DNA of 64,000 nucleotides from RH-AL1 sp965249685 (GTDB taxonomy: Bacteria; Pseudomonadota; Alphaproteobacteria; Rhizobiales; Beijerinckiaceae): assembly GCA_965249685.1 (NCBI GenBank), contig CBDFMN010000003.1:682001-746000 (forward strand), in the 5' to 3' direction. Below the pieces are notes generated by a model, which saw only the letters and a list, made by a program, of their open reading frames with translations, was not told where the DNA came from and ran no database searches. Position numbers and translations under genes: made by a program. Shown here piece by piece: positions 8,521 to 17,712 of the stretch. Position 1 is the stretch's first letter. Each line of letters begins with the position of its first letter.

Positions 8521-9984
8521 TCAGGTCCGGATGGAGTAAAAGGCGGCAAGCGCGCGGGCGCGGCCTGCGACGTGATCGACGATGGGCCGGGGATAGGTCT
8601 TGCCGAGCTCCACGCCGGCGTCCGTCAGCACCTTGGGGCTGGCGCACCAAGGCTGGTGGATGGCGCCCTTCGGTAACTTGGCCAGTTCCGGAACGTGGGC
8701 TCGCACGTAATCTCCGTTGGGATCGAACTTCTGACCTTGCAACACGGGGTTGAACACACGGAAGAACGGGGCGGCGTCGGCGCCGCAGCCGGCCACCCAT
8801 TGCCAGTTCATCGTGTTGTTGGCAGGGTCGGCATCGCACAGGCAGTCCCAGAACCATTTCTCGCCGATGCGCCAGTCGCCCAGCAAGTGCTTGATGAGGA
8901 ACGAGGCCGTGATCATCCGCACGCGATTATGCATGTAGCCTGTGGACCACAGCTCCCGCATGCCGGCATCCACCACGGGATAGCCGGTCTGACCCTCGCG
9001 CCATGCGGCTAGTTCCGCCTTCGGTAGCTTACGCCACGGCATGGCGTCGAACGTGCGGTCAAGGTTCGTCTCCGCCAGGTCGGGATGGTAGTGCATTACG
9101 TGGTAGTCGAACTCGCGCCAGCCGATCTCGGCGAGGAACTTCTTGGTGCCGTCGCGGACCCCGGGCTGCTTCGCCGCGGCCGCCTCCGCCGCGTCCGCGA
9201 CCTGGCGGGGCGAGACCTCGCCGAAGCGCAGGTGCGCGGAGAGATGCGACGTACCCTTGACTGCAAGCATGTTTCGATCGCTGGCGTACTGCGAGAGGTC
9301 GCCCGACAGGAACTCACGCAGGCGCCGCTGCGCGCCCGCCTCGCCCGGCGTCCAGGCGTCGCCCCAGGCAGCGGCCCAGTCGCGGGTCGGCAGCAGCCGC
9401 AGCTCAGACAGCGCGACGCGTCCGGGCGCGCCGGCGGGAAATTCCGCCGCCTGCAACTTGGTCGGCGTGGGGTGTGGCTTCGGCAGTTCGCCCAAGGCCA
9501 TGGCGGCCTTCCAATAGGGTGAGTAGACGCGATAGTTGCCGCCGGCCTTGGTCTTGATGTCCCAGGGTTCGTGGATGAGGCGGCCGTTCGAGGTCTGAAC
9601 CGTGCAGCCGTCCGCCTCTAGCGACGCCTCGATCGCCGCGTCGAGCGCAACGGCGGTGGCGCCGTAGCGCCGGTTCCAGAACGCCGCCCCAGCCTGTGCG
9701 GCTTTGGTGAGACTGGGAACGATCTCGCGTGCGGGCCCCTCGAAGATATCGAGCCGACCGCCGCGCGCCCGGATTGCCTCGCTCAACCGATCGAGCGAGT
9801 GGTGCAACCACCAGCGTGATGCCGCGCCGAGCGCACGCAAGCCGTTGTCGTTTTCGAGGATGAAGACGCAGAGTATCGGCGCTCCACGCGCCACCGCCGC
9901 GTGGAGCGCGGGGTTGTCGCCGAGGCGCAGGTCGTTGCGGAGCCAGACGAGGGATGGCGCGACGGAAGGCTGAGATTTGGTCAT
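8521..9984 (-). CDS. phrB: Deoxyribodipyrimidine photo-lyase (class I)
   Basis: Repairs cyclobutane pyrimidine dimers with blue light using FAD and an antenna cofactor. The 487-residue protein starts SLVWLRNDLRLGDNPALHAA (photolyase N-terminal domain). It carries the FAD-binding core: TGYPVVDAGMRELWSTGYMH, NRVRMITASFLIKHLL, then WRIGEKWF and DPANNTMNWQWVAGCGADAA, with the Asn and Trp residues expected in CPD photolyases. It ends convergent with the SDR gene, 20 bases away. Cryptochrome-like function is possible but the motif set fits a true photolyase. Confidence 0.95.
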   Translation of the reverse strand: MTKSQPSVAPSLVWLRNDLRLGDNPALHAAVARGAPILCVFILENDNGLRALGAASRWWLHHSLDRLSEAIRARGGRLDIFEGPAREIVPSLTKAAQAGAAFWNRRYGATAVALDAAIEASLEADGCTVQTSNGRLIHEPWDIKTKAGGNYRVYSPYWKAAMALGELPKPHPTPTKLQAAEFPAGAPGRVALSELRLLPTRDWAAAWGDAWTPGEAGAQRRLREFLSGDLSQYASDRNMLAVKGTSHLSAHLRFGEVSPRQVADAAEAAAAKQPGVRDGTKKFLAEIGWREFDYHVMHYHPDLAETNLDRTFDAMPWRKLPKAELAAWREGQTGYPVVDAGMRELWSTGYMHNRVRMITASFLIKHLLGDWRIGEKWFWDCLCDADPANNTMNWQWVAGCGADAAPFFRVFNPVLQGQKFDPNGDYVRAHVPELAKLPKGAIHQPWCASPKVLTDAGVELGKTYPRPIVDHVAGRARALAAFYSIRT

Positions 9985-10004
9985 GGGTTGCGTGCGAGCG
10001 GCGG

Positions 10005-11066
10005 TCAGCCGGTCCCTTCGATGAAGGCCTTCAATTCCGTCATGGAACTGAAGCGGTACACGCCCGCGTCGGATTGCGCCTCGATCGAGCCGTCGGCGAA
10101 CATGACGTAGGACGTGCCGTCCGCCTCGTAGCGTCCGATCACTGCCGATTGGATCGCGGGTGGAGCGGGGGCCGCCGTCGCCGCCATCGGCGCGGCCACC
10201 GGTTCGGTTCGTTCGGTCGGCTCAGGGAGGGGTGTCGCGGGACGCTCCGCCTCGATCGCGTGAGCATCCGTGGCTTGGATCTCCTGGAGTCGAGACTCGT
10301 GAGCCCAGTCTTCTTGGACCTGGGCCTCTGCTGCCATCCTTCCGGCCGGATGCCGCTCCAATTCCAAGAGGTCGTTATGGTGGTCAGCCAGCGGCACGGC
10401 GGCCGATGCCGCCTCGGTGTGTGCCGCAGTCGGATGCGCTGGCTCGGCGGGAGCCGCAAGCGCCTCGTTGTCCAGTGAGGAGAAGGCCCGGTCGAGCCAA
10501 TCGTCCATCGCGTGGGGGGGAGGAGGGGCTTCGACGACGGGGGCTGGGACTGGGATGGCGGCACTCCTGAAGCCGATCTTGAAGCGCGACTTGGCCGCAA
10601 CGGGCTCCGCCGGCAACGGCTCGAAGCCCGCCGTACCCTCCGGCCGGGCTTTCGAGGGCACCGCTGACGGGGCATGTGTGTCGATCGCGATCTGTTCCGC
10701 TTGGGGCGCGAGGAAGGCCGCGAGCAGCCCGTCCTCGAGGCCGGGATCGGCGGCTGGAGGGTGCGGTGAGACAGGGACCGCGGCGGCAGGCGCGGGCATA
10801 GCGGGGGCGGCAGGGGAAAGGGCTGTCGCCTTGGCCGCGTGGTCCGGCCGCGTCAGCACCTCCGCCAACGACCTGGTGCGAAGGTCGAGCAAGGCCCTGA
10901 GGATCAAACCGAGCGCGATTGTGACGATGCCGCCCGTCAAGGACGTGGCGCCGGCGATGACACCCGTCCAGCCCCGCTCGACTTCGACGATACCTGCACC
11001 ATGAAAGATCGACAGGCCGCCGCCGACCGATAGCAACGCGCCGAGCGCGAGCACGAGATACGCCAT
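10005..11066 (-). CDS. Membrane-anchored protein of unknown function with Pro/Ala-rich linker
   Basis: No family recognised. The 353 residues form three parts. Two hydrophobic segments at the N-terminus (about 3-22 and 36-58) are followed by a long low-complexity region rich in Ala, Pro and Glu (about 75-295). A compact C-terminal block of about 50 residues contains IGRYEADGTSYVMFADGSIE and YRFSSMTELKAFIEG. The end domain looks like a small beta-rich module displayed at the end of a disordered tether; whether it faces cytoplasm or periplasm is not clear. It is divergent from sodB and next to phrB. Confidence 0.75.
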   Translation of the reverse strand: MAYLVLALGALLSVGGGLSIFHGAGIVEVERGWTGVIAGATSLTGGIVTIALGLILRALLDLRTRSLAEVLTRPDHAAKATALSPAAPAMPAPAAAVPVSPHPPAADPGLEDGLLAAFLAPQAEQIAIDTHAPSAVPSKARPEGTAGFEPLPAEPVAAKSRFKIGFRSAAIPVPAPVVEAPPPPHAMDDWLDRAFSSLDNEALAAPAEPAHPTAAHTEAASAAVPLADHHNDLLELERHPAGRMAAEAQVQEDWAHESRLQEIQATDAHAIEAERPATPLPEPTERTEPVAAPMAATAAPAPPAIQSAVIGRYEADGTSYVMFADGSIEAQSDAGVYRFSSMTELKAFIEGTG

Positions 11067-11195
11067 GGATCCTCTTTGCGTTCAAAAACGCCGAACGCGT
11101 CCTGCATTGACCGTAACAATCTAGTCTTAATTGACAAGTCTTGCAAAAATGTTGGCGGAACTTGCAGAATCCGACAGCGGATCGAACCCAATTGC

Positions 11196-11222
11196 GGGAG
11201 CACGGGCGTTGCCGGTGCTCCC
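11196..11222 (+). other. Stem-loop in the sodB upstream region
   Basis: GGGAGCAC at 11196-11203 pairs perfectly with GTGCTCCC at 11215-11222, with further GGC/GCC pairing inside the loop. It lies about 70 bases upstream of the sodB start and is followed by TTTGCCC. If the sodB transcript starts at the EcfG-like site at 11239-11263, this hairpin lies upstream of that transcript. It could be a terminator of an upstream transcript or a protein site. Function unknown. Confidence 0.4.
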
Positions 11223-11238
11223 TTTGCCCTCTAATTAG

Positions 11239-11263
11239 GGAATGACGGCGCGATGGCCAGGTT
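11239..11263 (+). promoter_or_regulatory. Possible EcfG (general stress sigma) promoter of sodB
   Basis: GGAAT, a 16-base spacer and GGTT lie 31 bases before the sodB start. The EcfG consensus is GGAAC-N16/17-CGTT, so there is one mismatch in each element. The distance to the start matches the better sites in this window. Confidence 0.35.
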
Positions 11264-11294
11264 GGCCGCCGCTTGTCTCGTCGAGGAGCCCACC

Positions 11295-11894
11295 ATGTCG
11301 TTCACCCTGCCGCCCCTGCCGTACGCCCATGACGCGCTGCAGCCCTACATGTCCAAGGAAACACTTGAGTTTCACCACGACAAGCACCATCAGGCCTACG
11401 TGACGGCGGGCAACAACCTGCTGAAGGACAGCGACCTGGACGGCAAGTCGCTGGAAGAGGTCGTCAAGGGCTCCTACGGCAAGAACGCGGGGCTCTTCAA
11501 CAACGCGGGCCAGCACTACAATCACACGCATTTCTGGAAGTGGATGAAGCCGAACGGCGGCGGCGCGATCCCGGGTACGCTCGAAAAGGCGATCACGGGG
11601 GCCTTCGGCTCGGTCGATGCCTTCAAGGAGCAGTTCGTGCAGGCGGGCGTGACGCAGTTCGGCTCGGGCTGGGCCTGGCTGGTGGTCAAGGATGGCAAGC
11701 TGGAGATCGCCAAGACGCCGAACGGCGAGAACCCGCTGGTTCACGGTGGCGTGCCGGTTCTCGGCGTCGACGTCTGGGAGCACTCCTACTACATCGACTA
11801 TCGCAACCGCCGTCCCGACTACCTCAAAGCCTTCCTCGACCACCTCGTGAACTGGGAGTACGTCGAGGAGCTCCACGCCAAGGCGTCCGCCTAA
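11295..11894 (+). CDS. sodB: Superoxide dismutase, Fe type
   Basis: Converts superoxide to oxygen and hydrogen peroxide. The 199-residue protein has the metal ligands His27 (FHHDKHH), His77 (NHTHFW), and the Asp and His of DVWEHSYYIDY. Gln73 in NNAGQHYNHT occupies the position that carries glutamine in Fe-SODs, whereas Mn-SODs place this Gln elsewhere, so iron is the likely metal. GAGGAG precedes the chosen ATG. There is no signal peptide, so the enzyme is cytoplasmic. An EcfG-like promoter may place it in the general stress response. Confidence 0.95.
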   Translation: MSFTLPPLPYAHDALQPYMSKETLEFHHDKHHQAYVTAGNNLLKDSDLDGKSLEEVVKGSYGKNAGLFNNAGQHYNHTHFWKWMKPNGGGAIPGTLEKAITGAFGSVDAFKEQFVQAGVTQFGSGWAWLVVKDGKLEIAKTPNGENPLVHGGVPVLGVDVWEHSYYIDYRNRRPDYLKAFLDHLVNWEYVEELHAKASA

Positions 11895-11922
11895 GTCCTT
11901 CTTCGAGCGCATCTCGCTTGGT

Positions 11923-11949
11923 CGCCCCTCACAGCTGGAGCGAGGGGCG
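11923..11949. terminator. Stem-loop between convergent sodB and deacetylase genes
   Basis: CGCCCCTC (11923-11930) pairs with GAGGGGCG (11942-11949) around an 11-base loop. It sits in the 100-base gap between two genes that end towards each other. There is no clear T-run, so it may act as a weak bidirectional terminator or stability element. Confidence 0.4.
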
Positions 11950-11994
11950 CCTGGAGCCGGCGAAATCCGGATATGATCCATGCGTCGCCGGTCG

Positions 11995-12852
11995 CTACCC
12001 CGCGATGCGGGATAACCGCTCCAACCGGGCGCCGGCCTCCGCCAGCAGAGACGGGAAAGCCGGCGACAGGAGGAAGGCCAACTCCTGTTCCCGGCTGTCC
12101 GTGACCGGGTCGAGCCGGCGCAAGGCCTCGTCGACGTGACCGGGATGGCACATGACGAGGTGGCGCGGGCCCGCCGCCCGCAGAAAGCGCGCGAACAGCT
12201 GGCGGTAGTCCTCGCCTAGCCGAAAGTCGGAAAAACCCGCAAATCCGCGATTCGTCGTGAAATCGCGCCGCCGTGCCTCGGTGGCCCAGCCCCGCGCCAG
12301 CCATGCGAGGCCGAGCGCCTTCTTCAGGCTCACGCGCCGCCGCAGGATCGGGAGCGCCCCGTCGGCACTATCGCGCAGCCACACCGTCCCCGCGAAACCC
12401 CGCCGCTCGAGCTGCTCCAGGACCAATCGGCGCACGGGCGGTAGCGCGTGGACGTGCTGGTGGCCGTCGACGTGATCGGGCGCAGCGCCCCAGATCGTCG
12501 TGAAGGCGTCGATCTGGCGGCCGATCTCCGCCTCTATCTCTGCCATGGGCAATCGCGCCGTCCCGCGTAGAAAGGTGCCGATTGGTGGCAGGGCGCCAGC
12601 GGGTGCGAGGCCCGGCATCGGCCCGAGCGGCAATCCGCTCGTGAGGTTGAGGTGGAGGCCGATGTCGGCCCGCGCCGCGTGCGGCCGCAGGGCCGCCGCG
12701 CTGTCCGCCCACCAAGGCGAGGTGGCCATCACGCTCGTCGCGGTCAGGCGGCCGGCCTCGAGCGCCTCGAGGATGCCGCGGCTGACGGCTGGGGTCATCG
12801 CGTAATCGTCCGCGCAGAGGCAAAATGGGAAGGGTTTGGGGGCATTCGCCAC
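11995..12852 (-). CDS. ChbG/HpnK family deacetylase (YdjC fold)
   Basis: A 285-residue carbohydrate N-deacetylase of the YdjC family. The metal-binding CADDYAMTPAVSRGI is at the N-terminus and DHVDGHQHVHALP is near residue 125, with MCHPGHVDE near residue 235. HpnK members deacetylate N-acetylglucosaminyl-hopanoid; ChbG acts on chitobiose. Hopanoids are common in this order, but no hpn genes lie beside it here, so the substrate is open. It is divergent from a membrane GT2 gene, and the pair might act on the same glycolipid (inference). Confidence 0.85.
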   Translation of the reverse strand: MANAPKPFPFCLCADDYAMTPAVSRGILEALEAGRLTATSVMATSPWWADSAAALRPHAARADIGLHLNLTSGLPLGPMPGLAPAGALPPIGTFLRGTARLPMAEIEAEIGRQIDAFTTIWGAAPDHVDGHQHVHALPPVRRLVLEQLERRGFAGTVWLRDSADGALPILRRRVSLKKALGLAWLARGWATEARRRDFTTNRGFAGFSDFRLGEDYRQLFARFLRAAGPRHLVMCHPGHVDEALRRLDPVTDSREQELAFLLSPAFPSLLAEAGARLERLSRIAG

Positions 12853-13047
12853 GCGTGATCTCCTGGCGGGCTTAATCGTTCGGTAAGGCCCGGGTGCGAG
12901 GAAGTCACAGCGCGCGCCTATGAGCAGCCGCTAAATTCCCTCGGCGCTCGAAAGGCGCTAAACCCTGACGCAGGCTAATCTCAAGCGAATTGCCGCGGGT
13001 GCGATCCGCTTATGCGACGCGCGGCGCGGCCGCTCAAGGGGTCGGGA

Positions 13048-14085
13048 ATGACGAGTGATGCCGCGCATGCCCTGCGGACGGAGTTGTCGATCGTCATCCC
13101 CGTCCTCAACGAGGCGGAGAACATCGAGCCGTTGCTCGCACGTCTGTTGCCGATCGTCGAACGTTGCGTGTCCTCGTACGAAGTCGTCTTCATCGACGAC
13201 GGCTCGACCGACGAGACGGTCCTGGCGATCCATCGCGCCCACATGGCCAATCCACGCGTCGGCGGCGTGTCGCTGAGCCGCAACTTCGGCAAGGAGGTGG
13301 CGATCGCGGCCGGGCTCGACCACGCGAGCGGGCTGGCCAGTGTTATCATCGATGCCGACCTCCAGCATCCGCCCGAACTGATCGAGACCTTCGTCGCGCG
13401 CTGGCGCGAGGGCTACAAGAACGTCTACGGCCAGCGCGTCGACCGGAGCGACGACAGCCGTTTGCGACGCGCGTTGACGCAGCGGTTCTACCGCATCTTC
13501 GGCTCGGTCGGCGAGACGCAACTGCCGGAGGGCGCCGGCGACTTCCGGCTGCTCGACGCCCAGGCCGTCGCGGCCCTGCGGACGCTGCGCGAGCGCGCGC
13601 GCTTCAACAAGGGGCTCTACGCCTGGATCGGCTTCAAGTCCGTCGGCGTGCCGTTCGAGGTCGAGTCGCGGGCGTTCGGCGTGTCCAAGTTCAGCTACCG
13701 CAAGCTGACGCGTTTCGCGCTCGACGGCCTCATGTCCTTCTCCACCCTCCCGCTGATGGTGTGGACCTACATCGGCACCGGCATCTCGATCGTTTCCCTC
13801 GGCACAGCCATCTATTTCGTCGGCGCGACGATGCTCTACGGGACCGACGTGCCGGGCTTCGCCTCGCTCATCGTCTCCGTGACCTTCCTCGCCGGCATTC
13901 AATTGCTTTCGCTCGGCGTGCTCGGCGAATACATCGGCCGCATCTTCGCGGAGGTGAAGCGCCGCCCGCTCTACCTGGTGCAGGAGCGCATCGGCGGCGT
14001 CGGCCAGGGCGTCGACGAGGGCCTCGACGTCGCGGCCACGCAGACGCTCATCATGGGCCAGGATATTAGACGGGGTCATGTATAG
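13048..14085 (+). CDS. Membrane-anchored glycosyltransferase family 2 (GtrB/DPM1-like)
   Basis: The N-terminal GT-A domain has LSIVIPVLNEAENIEPLL, VVFIDDGSTDETV and the DXD-type SVIIDADLQHPPELI, as in bactoprenol glucosyltransferases and dolichol-phosphate mannose synthase. Two C-terminal transmembrane helices follow (about residues 230-255 and 265-295), ending with LGEYIGRIFAEVKRRPLYLV, typical of GtrB-like enzymes that load a sugar on undecaprenyl phosphate. The stop codon overlaps the murJ start by eight bases, so the two are translationally coupled. That suggests an envelope role, perhaps for lipid-linked sugars handled with a flippase. Confidence 0.9.
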   Translation: MTSDAAHALRTELSIVIPVLNEAENIEPLLARLLPIVERCVSSYEVVFIDDGSTDETVLAIHRAHMANPRVGGVSLSRNFGKEVAIAAGLDHASGLASVIIDADLQHPPELIETFVARWREGYKNVYGQRVDRSDDSRLRRALTQRFYRIFGSVGETQLPEGAGDFRLLDAQAVAALRTLRERARFNKGLYAWIGFKSVGVPFEVESRAFGVSKFSYRKLTRFALDGLMSFSTLPLMVWTYIGTGISIVSLGTAIYFVGATMLYGTDVPGFASLIVSVTFLAGIQLLSLGVLGEYIGRIFAEVKRRPLYLVQERIGGVGQGVDEGLDVAATQTLIMGQDIRRGHV

Positions 14086-15655
14086 GGCCCTCTTCTCCGT
14101 CGGCGGCTTTACGCTCCTCTCGCGCGCAACGGGATTCCTCCGCGACATCATGCTCGGCGCTTTCCTCGGCGCGGGCCTGCTCGCCGACGCGTTCCTGGTG
14201 GCGCTGCGCCTGCCGAACCACTTCCGCGCGATCTTCGGTGAGGGCGCATTCAACGCGGCCTACGTGCCGACCTACGCGCACATCCTGGCGAGCGAAGGTC
14301 GCGAGCCCGCACACCGCTTCTCCAGCCACATCTTCACCCTGCTGCTTGCCTCGCAGATCGTACTGCTGGCGCTCGCCTGGGCGCTCATGCCGAGCGTGGT
14401 GGACCTGCTGGCTCCGGGCTTCCGCGACGAGCCGGAGAAGTTTGCCCTTGCCGTGACGATGACGCGGATCACGTTCCCCTACCTGCTCTTCATCACCGTC
14501 AACACGCTGCAGCAGGGTACGCTCAACGCCAACGGCCGTTTCGCCGCGGCCGCCTTCGCGCCGGTGTTGCTCAACGTCACCACCATCGTCTTCCTGGGGG
14601 CGGCCGTGCTGTTCCCCAACGCCGGCTATGCCGCGAGTTGGGGTACGGTGGTCTCCGGCTTTCTACAGGTCGCGATGACGGGTTATGCCGCCTGGCGCGC
14701 GGGCCTGCTGGAGCGTCTGGTCCGGCCTGAAATGACGGCGGAGGTGCGGCGCTTCTTCCGGCGGCTCGGTCCGGCGATCATCGGCTCGGCCGGCCCGCAG
14801 ATCGCCGTCTTCGCCGACACGATCATCGCCTCCATGCTGCCCACCGGCGGTCTGTCCTCGGTCTATTACGCCGACCGTATGTACCAGCTGCCGATCGGCG
14901 TCATCGGCATCGCCGCCGGCACGGTGCTGCTGCCGGAGATGAGCCGTCTGCTGGCATCCGGCAACCGCACCGCCGCATTCCATGCGCAGAACCGCACGAT
15001 GGCCTTGTCGCTGGCGCTGACCGCGCCATTCTTTGTCGCCTTCATCATGATCCCGGAGTGGATCATGCGTGCGGTTTTCAACCACGGGGCCTTCACCGGC
15101 CAGGCCGCGGACGCTTCGGCCGCGGTGCTGGAAGCCTACGGGTTCGGCCTGGTCGCCGTCGTGCTCATGCGATCGGCTGTGGCGAGCTTCCAGGCCAAGG
15201 GCGACACGCGCACTCCGATGATGGTCACACTCGCCTCCTACGCGCTCAACGTCGGCTTGAAGATCCTGCTGTTCCGCCCGTTCGGCGCGGTTGGGCTCGC
15301 GGCGGCGACGGCCGCCGGCTATTGGCTCAACCTTACGCTCCTCGCCGTCATCGCCGTTCGCCGCGGCGACATGAAGCCGGACCCTTTCCTTGGACGTACG
15401 GCCGCAGCGGTTTCGATCGCGTCGGGGGCGCTCGCCTTTTTCGCGCTGCTCGCGCCGGGTGGGCTTTGGAGCCTTGCAACCCTGTTCGGGCGCTTCCAGG
15501 TCGAGGTGACCTGCCTGTCGCTGGCGGCGCTCGGAACGCTCGTCTACGCCGCCGTGCTCGTCGTCGCGCTGCGTTCGTGCGGTGTAGACATCCCGCTGCC
15601 GCGCCGCCTCGGCAGGCTCGCGGCCGCGCTGTCCGTCTCCCGCTCTGGGGGATGA
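14078..15655 (+). CDS. murJ: Lipid II flippase MurJ
   Basis: MurJ moves the peptidoglycan precursor lipid II across the inner membrane. The 525-residue protein is hydrophobic throughout, with about 14 predicted helices. It has the MVF/MOP-superfamily start SVGGFTLLSRATGFLRDIML and the conserved FRAIFGEGAFNAAYVP, TFPYLLFITVNTLQQGTLNA and SVYYADRMYQLPIGVIGIAAGTVLLPEMSR (a central MurJ signature). It overlaps the GT2 gene at ATGTATAG. This is normally an essential gene. Confidence 0.95.
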   Translation: MYRALFSVGGFTLLSRATGFLRDIMLGAFLGAGLLADAFLVALRLPNHFRAIFGEGAFNAAYVPTYAHILASEGREPAHRFSSHIFTLLLASQIVLLALAWALMPSVVDLLAPGFRDEPEKFALAVTMTRITFPYLLFITVNTLQQGTLNANGRFAAAAFAPVLLNVTTIVFLGAAVLFPNAGYAASWGTVVSGFLQVAMTGYAAWRAGLLERLVRPEMTAEVRRFFRRLGPAIIGSAGPQIAVFADTIIASMLPTGGLSSVYYADRMYQLPIGVIGIAAGTVLLPEMSRLLASGNRTAAFHAQNRTMALSLALTAPFFVAFIMIPEWIMRAVFNHGAFTGQAADASAAVLEAYGFGLVAVVLMRSAVASFQAKGDTRTPMMVTLASYALNVGLKILLFRPFGAVGLAAATAAGYWLNLTLLAVIAVRRGDMKPDPFLGRTAAAVSIASGALAFFALLAPGGLWSLATLFGRFQVEVTCLSLAALGTLVYAAVLVVALRSCGVDIPLPRRLGRLAAALSVSRSGG

Positions 15656-15662
15656 GACGCTG

Positions 15663-17045
15663 TCATTGGCTGAGCGCCGCGAGGATCCGTGCCCAGGAAC
15701 GCGTGCCCTTGTGGAACGACGTCATCTCGTACTTCTCGTTGGGCGAATGGATCCGGTCGTCCTCCAAGGAAAACCCGACCATCAGCGTCTCCATTTTGAG
15801 GTCTTTCTTGAAGGCGCCGACGATCGGGATGGAGCCGCCGCATCCCGCCAGTACCGGCTCCTTGCCCCATTCCGCCTGCAAGGCGCGCCGCGTGCGGTTC
15901 AAGGCCTCCGAGGAGAAGGGTAGGGCGATCGCGGGCGAGCCGCCGTGCCCGATGAACTCGGCCCGGCAATCGTCGGGGAGGCGCTTGGCGACGAAGGCGC
16001 GGAAGTTCTTTGCGATTTCCTCCGGTTTCTGGTTGGCGACGAGGCGGAAGGTGAACTTGGCGCTCGCCTGTGCCGGCAGAACCGTCTTGGAACCCTGGCC
16101 GGTATAGCCGCCGATTATACCGTTGACCTCGCAGGTCGGTCGCGACCAAAGCATCTCCAGCACGCTGCGGCCCTGTTCGCCCGCCGGCAGGGACAGGCCG
16201 ACCTCGCCGAGGAACTTGCCGCCGTCGAACCGTAGCTCGTGCCATTGATCCGCCACCTCGCGCGGCAGCTCCACAACATCGTCGTAGAAGTCGTCGATGG
16301 TGACCCGGCCGTCCTCGTCATGCAGGTCGGCGATGATCCTTCCCAGCACGCGGATCGGATTGATCGCCGGGCCTCCGAACATGCCGGAATGGAGATCCCG
16401 GTTGGCCGCGTGGATCACCACTTCCTCGCCGACGAGGCCGCGCAGCATGGTGGTGATGGCGGGCGTCGTCTTGTTCCACATCAGCGTATCGCAGACGAGC
16501 GCAACGTCGGCGCGCAGCTCCTGCTTGTTGGCGGCAAGGAAGGCGGGCAACGAGGGCGAGCCGGTCTCCTCCTCGCCTTCGAGCAGCACCGTGACGCTGC
16601 AGGGCAGGCCGCCCGTTTCATGGAACGCGCGGCAGGCCTCGATGAAGGTCATGAGCTGCCCCTTGTCGTCGGCGGTGCCGCGCCCGACGATCTGCTTGCC
16701 GGCAGCGGCGTCCGCGACATGCGGCTCGAAGGGCGGCCGCTCCCACAGGTCGAGCGGATCGGCTGGCTGCACGTCGTAATGGCCGTAGAACAGGACGTGT
16801 GGCACGTCGCGGCGGTCCGCCTTGGTGTGGGCGACCACCATCGGCCGCCCATTCGTCGGGCGCACGCTAGCCTCGAAGCCGATGTCCCTCAGCTCCTCCG
16901 CAGCCCAGGCGGCGGCCCGTTCGCAGTCGGCGGCATAGGCTGCATCTGTCGAGATCGAGGGAATGGCGACGAAGCGCAGGAGCCGCGCCACGGCGGCATC
17001 GAGGTTCTGGTCGACTTTCGCGAGGGTGGACTCGATCGATGCCAT
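15663..17045 (-). CDS. M20 family metallo-dipeptidase
   Basis: A 460-residue M20 peptidase/deacylase. The zinc-binding residues are visible: GHYDVQPADP, RGTADDKGQL (bridging Asp), LEGEEETGSPSL (catalytic Glu and ligand), LVCDT, and SPNEKYEMTSFHKGT near the C-terminus. The dimerisation domain lies between about residues 200 and 310. It resembles carnosinase/CPG2-like dipeptidases that hydrolyse dipeptides or N-acyl amino acids in the cytoplasm. It ends convergent with murJ, seven bases away. The substrate cannot be told from sequence. Confidence 0.92.
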   Translation of the reverse strand: MASIESTLAKVDQNLDAAVARLLRFVAIPSISTDAAYAADCERAAAWAAEELRDIGFEASVRPTNGRPMVVAHTKADRRDVPHVLFYGHYDVQPADPLDLWERPPFEPHVADAAAGKQIVGRGTADDKGQLMTFIEACRAFHETGGLPCSVTVLLEGEEETGSPSLPAFLAANKQELRADVALVCDTLMWNKTTPAITTMLRGLVGEEVVIHAANRDLHSGMFGGPAINPIRVLGRIIADLHDEDGRVTIDDFYDDVVELPREVADQWHELRFDGGKFLGEVGLSLPAGEQGRSVLEMLWSRPTCEVNGIIGGYTGQGSKTVLPAQASAKFTFRLVANQKPEEIAKNFRAFVAKRLPDDCRAEFIGHGGSPAIALPFSSEALNRTRRALQAEWGKEPVLAGCGGSIPIVGAFKKDLKMETLMVGFSLEDDRIHSPNEKYEMTSFHKGTRSWARILAALSQ

Positions 17046-17153
17046 TGCCGTCCTTCACTTGCGGTTACGGGCACTTGCAGTTTGCGGGAGACGCCTCCCT
17101 GTGATCTCCCTTTACCGCGGCGGCGGTGCGCGGCAAAGCGGTGGAATGACGCG

Positions 17154-17486
17154 ATGCGTCTGCGGGCGGATTTCTGGGTGGCGGCTTACCTTCGGCGCTG
17201 CGAGGTCGAGGGCGCGTCCGCCTATCTCCGACGCCGTGGCGCGTCCGAAGCCGGTGCCGTGGTGGTAAAGCTCGACCGGCTCGATGGTCACGCGGCGGTT
17301 TTCGGCATGACGTCCGTCGACGCCGTAGACGAGGCCGGCCGCCGTTTCACCCGTCTGCACCGGGACGAATGGATTGAGACGTCCACGGCTGAAGAGAGGC
17401 TGAAACGCGAGTTGGGGTTCGACCCCGACCTCTGGATCGTCGAGGTGGAAGACCGCGCGGGTCGGGCTTTCCTGGATCTGGCTTGA
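17154..17486 (+). CDS. DUF1491 family protein
   Basis: A 110-residue protein starting MRLRADFWVAAYLRRCEVEG, characteristic of the DUF1491 family of alphaproteobacteria. Its C-terminal part contains EERLKRELGFDPDLWIVEVED and RAGRAFLDL. The family has no assigned function. No signal peptide or membrane segment is visible. It is divergent from the M20 dipeptidase, with 108 bases between the starts. Confidence 0.88.
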   Translation: MRLRADFWVAAYLRRCEVEGASAYLRRRGASEAGAVVVKLDRLDGHAAVFGMTSVDAVDEAGRRFTRLHRDEWIETSTAEERLKRELGFDPDLWIVEVEDRAGRAFLDLA

Positions 17487-17712
17487 TCGACGAGCTATAA
17501 CAACGCCGCCATAAAATCGTGTAAAAGACAGTAGACTGAAGTTGTCGTGTCCGGTTTCAAGACAAGCCAATCCCTCGCGCTCACAGACTTGCTAATGTAA
17601 CCTTTTTACAACGTGGCGAAGCGCAGTCTTTTTCGTTGAGCTTTCGTTAACCGCGGGACCCGAGGTTGGGTAGAGGCATGCAGGTGCCGGAGGATACACA
17701 TGGAGGCCGCAG

